Shown here: positions 44,653 to 51,054 of the stretch, piece by piece
Numbering within the stretch: position 1 is the first letter of the stretch
Layout of the letters: the number at the start of each line of letters is the position of its first letter
Origin: Chitinophagaceae bacterium
GTDB lineage: Bacteria; Bacteroidota; Bacteroidia; Chitinophagales; Chitinophagaceae
Length of the DNA: 51,054 nt
Assembly (NCBI GenBank): GCA_004028765.1
Contig: SAIX01000140.1
Span: 1-51,054 of the forward strand
Direction: 5' to 3'
Notes under the pieces: model-generated
Told to the model about the DNA's origin: nothing
The model's database searches: none
The model's input: only the letters and a program-made list of their open reading frames with translations
Made by a program: the position numbers and the translations under genes

Positions 44653-45765
44653 TCAGCCTGGTTTCTTCTCCAGCTTACCCACCGCAAATTTTACCACATC
44701 GATCACGGAGAAAACAAGGATCAAATGAAAGATGCTGATATTGACGCCGAAAACAAGGGAGGAAATAAAAGTAAACAGCACCAGCAGAATGGAAATGGAG
44801 ATAATATTTACCGGGATGGTAACCGATTCAAAAAATTTTAGTTTGACCCGCAGCGTGTAAATGTGTTTTGTTTTGCTGGTTTGTAACCATACGATCACAT
44901 ATAAAAAAAGACACAGCACAAATAAATACCAGGCAGAGAGCAGCTCCTTGTTTTTTTGGAGGTGCAGGTAAGCGTTGTATAAGATCAGGGTGCCAGCCTG
45001 CTCATTCAGATAAGTATCATGCACATCATTTTCAAAATCACCTATCAAAACAAAGCGGTTGCGCAGATACTGATCAAAAATGCCGGGGTTCACTCTTAAT
45101 AAAGACACCAGCTCGCCCAGACCGATTTTTATATAACCGCCATCCTCTTCAAAATCTTTATTCCGTAAATAGTAGTCGTTGATCTGGCTGTTAAAAGAAA
45201 GCCCCTTGCCCCTGAACCAGGTAGCCAGAAAATTAGTTGTCGTTGCATAGTGATACAGGTCGTAGTAAACTTTATAAGGAACCATTGTATCGTTGAATCT
45301 CCCGAAAAAAGGGATCTTATACACCGATCCGCTCTGCAGATCGATGGTGGCTGTTGCTGATGGTAGCTGTAAAATATTTTTTTGTAACCGGTTGTTACGA
45401 TAGCTGTTGATACAAAGAAATTTATTGCCGACCGGCCTGGCAGATGCGATCAATAAACGATCATCTTTTGTTGCAATATCAAAATGTACATCGCAAAGAA
45501 TATACTTCACCTGGTTCTTATGCGCCGAAACCTGCTGCAATAACTGTGCGAGATAAAAGCGGTTGGTTACAATATCGTTTTCGGTAGAATCTGTATTGAG
45601 CGGAACAAGGTATTTTGATTTTGAAACGTCCACGAAAATCACTTCATCCGCACCGGGTTTATGTTTTTCCGGAAGGATCATTTTTACAATTCCCACCCAT
45701 TTCTGTATGGCCATATCCATGCCATTGTTATACGGAAGGGCCATCCAGCCAAATGTGGAAATCAA
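44653..45765 (-). CDS. CHASE2-like membrane protein (true start uncertain)
   Basis: At least 370 residues. The body has the CHASE2 pattern: DEVIFVDVSKSKYLVPL, a nested helix region, YILCDVHFDIA, the long extracytoplasmic loop, and RFVLIGDFENDVHDTYLNEQ with GTLILYNAYLHLQ. Three C-terminal membrane segments follow (WYLFVLCLFLYVIVWLQ, SISILLVLFTFISSLVFGV, IFHLILVFSVIDVVKFAV) but no kinase or cyclase domain. The first possible normal start is the TTG at 45765. In-frame open codons continue upstream to the end of the caspase gene and encode a further membrane-helix-like stretch (HHSFLFFSNYTLHLYSLLLL), yet have no ATG, GTG or TTG. A rare start such as ATT at 45849 is possible. It is last in a tight three-gene operon. 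Confidence 0.8.
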   Translation of the reverse strand: MISTFGWMALPYNNGMDMAIQKWVGIVKMILPEKHKPGADEVIFVDVSKSKYLVPLNTDSTENDIVTNRFYLAQLLQQVSAHKNQVKYILCDVHFDIATKDDRLLIASARPVGNKFLCINSYRNNRLQKNILQLPSATATIDLQSGSVYKIPFFGRFNDTMVPYKVYYDLYHYATTTNFLATWFRGKGLSFNSQINDYYLRNKDFEEDGGYIKIGLGELVSLLRVNPGIFDQYLRNRFVLIGDFENDVHDTYLNEQAGTLILYNAYLHLQKNKELLSAWYLFVLCLFLYVIVWLQTSKTKHIYTLRVKLKFFESVTIPVNIISISILLVLFTFISSLVFGVNISIFHLILVFSVIDVVKFAVGKLEKKPG

Positions 45766-45853
45766 TAACAGTAAACTATACAGGTGCAGGGTATAGTTTG
45801 AGAAAAAAAGGAAGCTATGGTGGATTATTTTTTTGATAACGGTTGTAATGGCG

Positions 45854-47992
45854 TCAGTTTTGAAGTACCCTGCCGGTATTTTTAAACCCGGCGTCGGTTG
45901 CTTTTTTATACCAGTATCTTGCAGTTGTCAGATCCTTCGGCACGCCCTTCCCGTTTTCATACATAAATCCCAGGTTGTGCATCGATACCGGGTCCCCGGC
46001 AACAGAACCTTTTTCAAACCAGTACTTTGCCCAGGCATAATCCAGGTTGGCGCCCATCCCGTAGAAGTACAAAATACCCAGACTGTTCATGGCATCTTTT
46101 TCCCCGCCCTCTGCCGCCTTTTCGTACCAGTATTTTGCCTGTATATAATCTTTGGTTACACCATTCCCTGCTTCATACAGAATGGCCAGGTTGTTCATTG
46201 CCGTTGATTTTCCGCCGTTCGCGGCTTTTTCATACCAGTATTTTGCCTGAACATAATCTTTGTTTACACCCATTCCAACATCATACATAAATCCCAGGTT
46301 AAGCATGGCATCCGCATCGCCGCCCGTGGCCGCTTTTTCGTACCAGTATTTCGCCTGGGCATAATCCAGCGGTACACTTATCCCGGATTTATACAGGAAA
46401 CCCATGTAGTCCATGGCTTTACTGTTCCCGGCATTTGCCGCTTTTTCAAACCAGTATTTAGCCTGGGCATAATCCTGTTTTACAACCTGGCCGGCATAAT
46501 AAAATTCTCCCAGGCTAACCATCGCATTATCATTATTTGCAAGAGCTGCTTTTTCGAACCAGTACTTTGCCTGGTTAAAATCCTGTGTTACGCCCGTTCC
46601 GTACTGGTACATCACGGCAAGATTATTCATGGCTACCGGGTGCCCGGTGTTTGCGGCTTTTTCATACCAGTATTTTGCCTGTACATAATCCTGCTTAACG
46701 CCGGTCCCCGTTTTATACATCACACCCAGGTTATTCATTGCGCCGGGATAACCCGCGTTAACACTTTTTTCAAACCAGTTTTTTGCCAGTGTATAATCTT
46801 TGCTTACTCCCTGCCCGTTATAATACAAAAGCCCGAAGTGGTTCATGGCAGATCCATCCATTTCATTTTCCCGGAGGCCGCTGTACAATGCAAAAGCACG
46901 GTCATACATTTTATTGTTGTAAAAATCTTCTGCCTGTTTTAATTTATCTGTTGTATTGTTCGTATTGGCAGGTGTTTCCGATTTTTTTGGGACGATGATC
47001 TCTTCCACCAAAAAAGCTTCACCCGCATTGCTGTATATTTTTCCATACAGTTTATTCGCCCGCATATGCGCTTCGGCTTCTTTTTTAGATGCAAAATGCT
47101 GATCGTTCTCACTGCCGTTCTGGTCAACGTAATAATAATATACTGCCATTTGTTTCGGCTGCACCATGGGGTCTCCGGGCTTATTATTATTCGTGCCGGG
47201 AATAAAATAAAAACTCTTTGTTAAGCTGCTGTTTTTAAAAGGGGTCTGCTGGTCGTGTGTAAGCGTTGCCACATCACCGGTTACGTTATCAAATATTTCG
47301 TTGATCGATAAGCCGGGCTTTGCCAGTTCCTGTTTTAAAAAATGTGTAAACACGCCATTGGTTAAATTATAATTGCCCCCGTCCTGTGCGGTAAAACCAG
47401 GCGATGCCGCAAAAGCGATATATGTGCCTTTGGGTGCGGCCATTTGTGCGAGGCCCTTGCTTTCACTGCCGCGGCTCCAGCTTCTTTTAAAAGGGTTGTT
47501 GCGGCAGGCATCCAGTATCAGCAGTTTCATGCCCACTTTTTTTTCATCCATATTGCCCAATACCTGGTTTACATTCAGGGCATTGAATTCAACATCGGTT
47601 TGAGAGTTTAATTCTGCGTCGATCGGTATCAGGTAATTTTCGCCATTCACTTCCATACCATGACCGGCATAATAAAATATGGCCATATCGGTTCCGCCAA
47701 TGCTGTTGTACCAGTTGGTTAAGTTGGTTTTTAAGCTGCGCAGATCGTTATTTTTCAGCAGGGTTACTTCAAAGCCCAGTTTGGCAAGCACTGCGGCCAT
47801 ATCGGTGGCATCGTTAATGGTATTGCTCAAACTCCTGTCGCCGCCATAATCGCTCTGACCAATCACCACTGCTTTGCGTTGCTGATCGGTTGGCCCGGCG
47901 GTGGGTGTTTGCACCAGTTTAAAATTGCGCGTTTGCGCTTGCACAAACAGCGCTAAAAAAAATGCAGCAATAATGAAGGATGTCTTTTTCAT
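45854..47992 (-). CDS. Exported caspase-like protease with nine Sel1 repeats
   Basis: A 712-residue protein with a signal peptide (SFIIAAFFLALFVQAQ). Residues about 38-250 are a caspase/peptidase C14 domain: RKAVVIGQSDYGGDRSLSNT, the catalytic His111 in FYYAGHGME and the catalytic Cys163 in LLILDACRNNPFKR. A middle region of about 120 residues (VYYYYVDQNGSENDQHFASK) is not recognised. Residues about 380-705 carry nine 36-residue Sel1 repeats (A-K-Y-W-Y/F-E-K-A), encoded by 108-bp DNA repeats. Sel1 solenoids bind proteins, so they may recruit substrate or partners. It lies 6 bp after the papain-like gene and just before the CHASE2-like gene. Confidence 0.92.
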   Translation of the reverse strand: MKKTSFIIAAFFLALFVQAQTRNFKLVQTPTAGPTDQQRKAVVIGQSDYGGDRSLSNTINDATDMAAVLAKLGFEVTLLKNNDLRSLKTNLTNWYNSIGGTDMAIFYYAGHGMEVNGENYLIPIDAELNSQTDVEFNALNVNQVLGNMDEKKVGMKLLILDACRNNPFKRSWSRGSESKGLAQMAAPKGTYIAFAASPGFTAQDGGNYNLTNGVFTHFLKQELAKPGLSINEIFDNVTGDVATLTHDQQTPFKNSSLTKSFYFIPGTNNNKPGDPMVQPKQMAVYYYYVDQNGSENDQHFASKKEAEAHMRANKLYGKIYSNAGEAFLVEEIIVPKKSETPANTNNTTDKLKQAEDFYNNKMYDRAFALYSGLRENEMDGSAMNHFGLLYYNGQGVSKDYTLAKNWFEKSVNAGYPGAMNNLGVMYKTGTGVKQDYVQAKYWYEKAANTGHPVAMNNLAVMYQYGTGVTQDFNQAKYWFEKAALANNDNAMVSLGEFYYAGQVVKQDYAQAKYWFEKAANAGNSKAMDYMGFLYKSGISVPLDYAQAKYWYEKAATGGDADAMLNLGFMYDVGMGVNKDYVQAKYWYEKAANGGKSTAMNNLAILYEAGNGVTKDYIQAKYWYEKAAEGGEKDAMNSLGILYFYGMGANLDYAWAKYWFEKGSVAGDPVSMHNLGFMYENGKGVPKDLTTARYWYKKATDAGFKNTGRVLQN

Positions 47993-47998
47993 AAAAAC

Positions 47999-49939
47999 TT
48001 ACCGGTGATTGATTTTTACAAAAATGGGAACGGCGCTGTGTTTGGCCGAAGCCACTGTAAAGGCAATTTTATTTTTGTCAAACTTCACTTCAGAATCATC
48101 TGCAATCCGATCTGTCAAAGATTCTTTTACAATTTTTACAAAGCTCTTACCCGGCTGGTTTTGCAGGGCGCTGCCGATATTAGAAATGTTCAGCGCCTCT
48201 TTCGAAAAAATCACACAGAGATAATCTTCCCCGGGGGTTTCATCCATTTGAATATACTGTGTTGAATCGGGCACTGAAATGGACACTTCCGATGAAAAAT
48301 CAAGCAGGGCCGAAGTATTGGTGGCCGGATCGGGGAACAGCTGTGCGAGCGGACTGCGTTTGGAATCGGTACTGATCACGTACACATAAGCCGGTTGCGA
48401 ACTGGTGAGTTGTAAGCGGAACATCGTACCCGCTGTGTATGAATTCTGGATATCGTAGGTCATGCTTTCCACGGTCGCGAGTTTTAAGCCACGGGTAGAT
48501 GCTTCATTTACCTGCAATGGCATTTCACTGCCATCATGCAGTATCAAACTGAATGAACCCTGCATTTTTTGTAAGGTATCGATCACAACAACCGGTTTGG
48601 GTTCCGGCTTTGGTTCCGGTGGTGTGGGAGGGTCAAGAGGTACTGGTTTGCTGTCATCATACAAAGCCAGCGCGGCATTCAGGATATTTTTCAGATCGGA
48701 ATATTTTACCCAGATAAATCCCCCGTTTCCCCAGAAAGTGCCCCAGCTGTTCATGATCTCAACAGCGCCTTCCCCGTTGGCAAAATTATCATTGTAACCA
48801 ACGATACAGATAGCGTGGCCACCGCGGTTTACATCTAAGCGGCCGTTCCATACTTCGCCCCCGAACGACTGGTAACAGTTGATGGAAGCCAGTATGGGTT
48901 TTTTCTGCGCAAGAGCGGTTTTAATGGCAGTAAGGTTTTCGCGGAAAACAGTTTCGTTTGCAGCGATGCCGTAAACAGTTGTCAGTCTCTGAAAATCTTT
49001 TATCTGGTAGCTGGCGGCCATTGTAAAAAAGGGAGAAACATTTACCCCGCAACCGTAGGCCAGGTCATTGATAAAGGGTGCGCCCTTCTCTTTCAAAAGC
49101 AGTAATGCATCATAAATAGAAGAGCCGCCCGAACAGTTATAATCGTTCACGTTCTTGATCTGCTCGTATACAAATGTTGGCGAAAAAGCCTGGTTGGTGA
49201 TATCATTGGTTGAAGTGTCGTTATTTTTTACCGCCCAGGAAATGGTTCTTGCCGCATAGGCGCTTGCCCAGCCCACACAGGTGCCATACTGGCCCTGGTT
49301 GCCGGGAATGGGGCAGTATTTTTTCAGCGAAAAGGAAGAAGGCAGAAAATCCCTTGTTTTTACTTTTGCAACTGCGGCAATTTTCTGGTACTGCTCAGCC
49401 GAAAGAAGGTTGCCCGTATTTGCGTGAAAACCCAGTTGGTACTTATCGCGCAGGAGGTTGCCGATCTCTTTCCAGTATATATTTTTTGTAAACTCAGATA
49501 CACAGTATGGGTTGATATAGTTGGCAACAAGAAATTCGATATTGTCTTTATTCGCATTCAGCCTCCGGCATAAGGAGTCCACGATGTTTACCTGTTCACT
49601 GGCCGAAAGCGAATTTCCCCAGCTTCTTGTACCAAGGGTTGTAACAGAATTTTTATGGATCGCAGAAATGATCAGTTCCGCCAGTTCTGAGCCGGGGCGG
49701 GCCGCAGTATTACCGGCTTTGATTACAACGATCCCTTTTTTTGTGAGAAGTTTTACCTGGGCGGTGGCCGGTGTAAAAGCAAGTTTGACATTATCCCGGA
49801 GGTTATCCCCTTTTTTCAGAACCTTGTTGTCTCCGGTTACATTTCCCCATACATCCATCACAATGTTCTGGGCATTTAGTAAGCCGGTTTGCAGTACGAT
49901 CAATAAGGTGAGGGAGGCATACAAAATTTTTTTGCTCAT
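47999..49939 (-). CDS. Exported papain-like (C1) protease with DUF4384-like tail
   Basis: A 646-residue protein with a signal peptide (LYASLTLLIVLQTGLLNAQ). Residues 25-190 form an N-terminal region of unknown role. The C1 peptidase domain (about 200-435) has the oxyanion Gln and nucleophile Cys221 in GNQGQYGTCVGWAS, His375 in GGHAICIVGYND and Asn in EIMNSWGTFWGNGGF, the complete catalytic set. A proline linker (PPTPPEPKPEPKP) leads to a C-terminal DUF4384-like beta-domain (AGTMFRLQLTSSQPAYVYVI, SPLAQLFPDPATNT). No classical inhibitory propeptide with an ERFNIN motif is seen. It is the first gene of the operon with the caspase-like and CHASE2-like genes. Confidence 0.9.
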   Translation of the reverse strand: MSKKILYASLTLLIVLQTGLLNAQNIVMDVWGNVTGDNKVLKKGDNLRDNVKLAFTPATAQVKLLTKKGIVVIKAGNTAARPGSELAELIISAIHKNSVTTLGTRSWGNSLSASEQVNIVDSLCRRLNANKDNIEFLVANYINPYCVSEFTKNIYWKEIGNLLRDKYQLGFHANTGNLLSAEQYQKIAAVAKVKTRDFLPSSFSLKKYCPIPGNQGQYGTCVGWASAYAARTISWAVKNNDTSTNDITNQAFSPTFVYEQIKNVNDYNCSGGSSIYDALLLLKEKGAPFINDLAYGCGVNVSPFFTMAASYQIKDFQRLTTVYGIAANETVFRENLTAIKTALAQKKPILASINCYQSFGGEVWNGRLDVNRGGHAICIVGYNDNFANGEGAVEIMNSWGTFWGNGGFIWVKYSDLKNILNAALALYDDSKPVPLDPPTPPEPKPEPKPVVVIDTLQKMQGSFSLILHDGSEMPLQVNEASTRGLKLATVESMTYDIQNSYTAGTMFRLQLTSSQPAYVYVISTDSKRSPLAQLFPDPATNTSALLDFSSEVSISVPDSTQYIQMDETPGEDYLCVIFSKEALNISNIGSALQNQPGKSFVKIVKESLTDRIADDSEVKFDKNKIAFTVASAKHSAVPIFVKINHR

Positions 49940-50300
49940 GTGGTTAGTATTGGTGGAGCCGGAAACGGAATTGTTTCAGGCCTGTATCAAGGGCCGGGCG
50001 GATAATGGATTTCGGGATGATGAACCTGTTATGGCTGCTGTTTTCTTTTTCACCCCGGGATGCCGGGTATACAGGTTCTTCTGTAGTGTTGTAACTGTGG
50101 CAGGGTTGATAATGACCCTGCTGTTAAAATACGAAATGTGGGTTAAATTCCAACTATGGGATACCCTGCGCCGAAACAGCTTTGACTGATTAAAGGCCGG
50201 AAACGGCCAGATAAAATTGAATGGCATGCAGGTTTTTTTCTTCAAACACATCAGTGGTTCTTTCACACAATTCCCGGCATAGCCCCTGATAGGTTTTACC
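49940..50300. other. Upstream region of the protease operon, no gene recognised
   Basis: No frame here has convincing coding character. A small perfect hairpin with a GNRA loop (GGCCG-GAAA-CGGCC) lies at 50195-50208. The minus strand between about 50190 and 50310 is open and reads partly like coding sequence (ELCERTTDVFEEKNLHAIQF), which may be the decayed end of a gene now replaced by tandem repeats. The operon promoter should be between 49940 and about 50100, but I see no good TTTG/TAnnTTTG pair. Confidence 0.35.
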
Positions 50301-50304
50301 CCGG

Positions 50305-50610
50305 GAAGCCAAGGCTGGCCAAAACAAGCCGCCGCTGTTAAAAGGGAGTTGTTTTGAGTTAAAAGCCAGCCACAGCAAGCAAAAGCAAGCGATGGCTGGC
50401 CCGGAGCAAGCCGCGGCTGGTTAAAAGGGAGTTGTTTTGAGTTAAAAGCCAGCCGCAGCAGGTAAAAAGCAAGCGAAGGCTGGCTCGGAGCGAGCCGTGG
50501 CTGTTAAAAAGGGAGCTGTTTTGAGTTAAAAGCAAGCCGCAGCAAGCAAAAAGCAAGCGATGGCTGGCTCAGAGCGAGCCGTGGCTGGTTAAAAGGGAGC
50601 TGTTTTGAGC
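50305..50610. repeat. 84-bp tandem repeat with internal hairpins
   Basis: About 3.6 units with starts at 50341, 50424, 50508 and 50592 (periods 83, 84 and 84 bp), each beginning AAAGGGAG(T/C)TGTTTTGAG. A partial unit precedes the first. Within units GCCAGCC and GGCTGGC form an inverted repeat, and a second motif is AGCC(G)CGGCT-like. Unit differences are mostly single bases with compensating G/A changes. 84 bp is 28 codons, so frames stay open across it on the minus strand, but no known protein repeat is recognised. It ends 30 bp before the HNH gene stop. Confidence 0.88.
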
Positions 50611-50639
50611 AAGGCAAGGTTAATGGAATGCTGGTAGGA

Positions 50640-51054
50640 TTACTGTAAAAAATTACGATGGCGTTCTAAAAAATAGTGATTGTGTTCACTCAAGCCATCA
50701 ATTCGTTCTTTACCAGTTACACCGATTTTTTCGTAAGCAGCTGTTTCGATAGATTCTGAAAGCAAGATTTTTCCATTGTTATCAAAGCTAATAAGATGCC
50801 GATCGAATAAAGCGTCGTAAGTTGGTGAAAGAAGAATACCATTATGAACGCTGAGTCGTTCTTCATTTGTAGCAGATGCCCAAGGCACAATATGAGAAGC
50901 AATTAAAAGTTCGAGTTTACTGAGTTTTGTTACAGCACATTGATATTGCCAACGATGGATAATACTTTTACGATAAGCCCCCTGACCAACACGTGAAGTA
51001 ACTAACCCCGATCTTTCAGTAATATTTGGATTTAAATGTTCTTTTATGTGAGAG
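50640..51054 (-). CDS. HNH endonuclease, C-terminal part (5' end outside window)
   Basis: The minus-strand frame is open from 51053 to the stop at 50640, so the gene starts beyond the window. The visible 137 residues contain TSRVGQGAYRKSIIHRWQYQ, a Cys in CAVTKLSKLE, and the HNH core with His in ASHIVPWA, His-Asn in VHNGILLSP and His in FDRHLISFDNNGK. This pattern matches HNH nucleases annotated as restriction-type enzymes that begin with R-V-G-Q and follow a variable N-terminal domain. The visible part shows one of the usual zinc Cys positions only. A methylase or other partner would have to lie outside the window. Confidence 0.88.
   Translation of the reverse strand, partial: SHIKEHLNPNITERSGLVTSRVGQGAYRKSIIHRWQYQCAVTKLSKLELLIASHIVPWASATNEERLSVHNGILLSPTYDALFDRHLISFDNNGKILLSESIETAAYEKIGVTGKERIDGLSEHNHYFLERHRNFLQ

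Noticed and set aside
50190..50556. Open frames on the minus strand across the 84-bp repeat
   Set aside because: They follow from the 28-codon period, have Leu/Ser/Cys-rich unnatural composition and break where one unit is 83 bp.
50305..50610. CRISPR array
   Set aside because: The whole 84-bp unit is conserved with no unique spacers, and no cas gene is present.

Overview
The window looks like chromosome of a member of the Bacteroidota, probably family Chitinophagaceae. Supporting signs are the beta-propeller/Y_Y_Y histidine kinase with a LytTR partner, a T9SS-type sorting-tail domain, a DUF6515 protein, carboxypeptidase-regulatory-like proteins, weak Shine-Dalgarno signals with several TTG/GTG starts, a TTTG/TAnnTTTG promoter and protein composition throughout. 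The genus call is inference; no rRNA or tRNA gene is visible. I saw no insertion sequence, integrase or CRISPR array. About 43 genes are supported. The first (tricorn-like peptidase) and the last (HNH endonuclease) are cut by the window edges.

Layout. 0-8.4 kb: tricorn-type peptidase, a small coiled-coil protein, a Crp/Fnr regulator with an SDR, a DUF6515 exported protein, DsrE with a second Crp/Fnr regulator, a PepSY membrane protein and PdxH. 8.5-12.8 kb: RND efflux permease plus membrane-fusion lipoprotein, minus strand, ending in a clear terminator. 12.9-17.0 kb: two SDRs, an acyl-CoA dehydrogenase and an APH-like kinase, resembling an unfused ACAD10/11 or Lva-type hydroxyacyl-CoA pathway. 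17-19.8 kb: two exported proteins of unknown role and an esterase-like hydrolase. 19.9-22.4 kb: ParA, PAAR and a shortened VgrG with no other secretion genes. 22.6-27 kb: ChrA, a 2OG-Fe(II) oxygenase, a lone sorting-tail-like small protein and SelD. 27.2-31 kb: propeller histidine kinase and LytTR regulator. 31-37.4 kb: a housekeeping stretch (BirA, RsfS, FtsH, LUD protein, gamma-glutamylcyclotransferase-like protein, LpxH, MscS). 37.4-39.6 kb: thioredoxin-like lipoprotein, MerR regulator and 3-hydroxyacyl-CoA dehydrogenase. 40.5-43.5 kb: a large CHASE3/PAS/GAF orphan histidine kinase.

The most unusual gene set is at 44.6-49.9 kb on the minus strand. A papain-like protease with a DUF4384-like tail, a caspase-like protease with nine Sel1 repeats and a CHASE2-like membrane protein are packed with almost no spacing. 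The two proteases have signal peptides. This looks like an envelope-located operon joining two different cysteine-protease folds to a membrane sensor, and it is my best candidate for an undescribed system.

Intergenic DNA is rich in dispersed repeats: a modular family built round a CACAGAG-type core (3.0-3.4, 25.6-25.8 and 39.6-40.3 kb), an imperfect inverted repeat with an AACGC/TTAATGC vocabulary (23.9 kb), a two-copy element (14.6 and 22.5 kb), and an 84-bp hairpin-rich tandem repeat (50.3-50.6 kb) beside the HNH gene.
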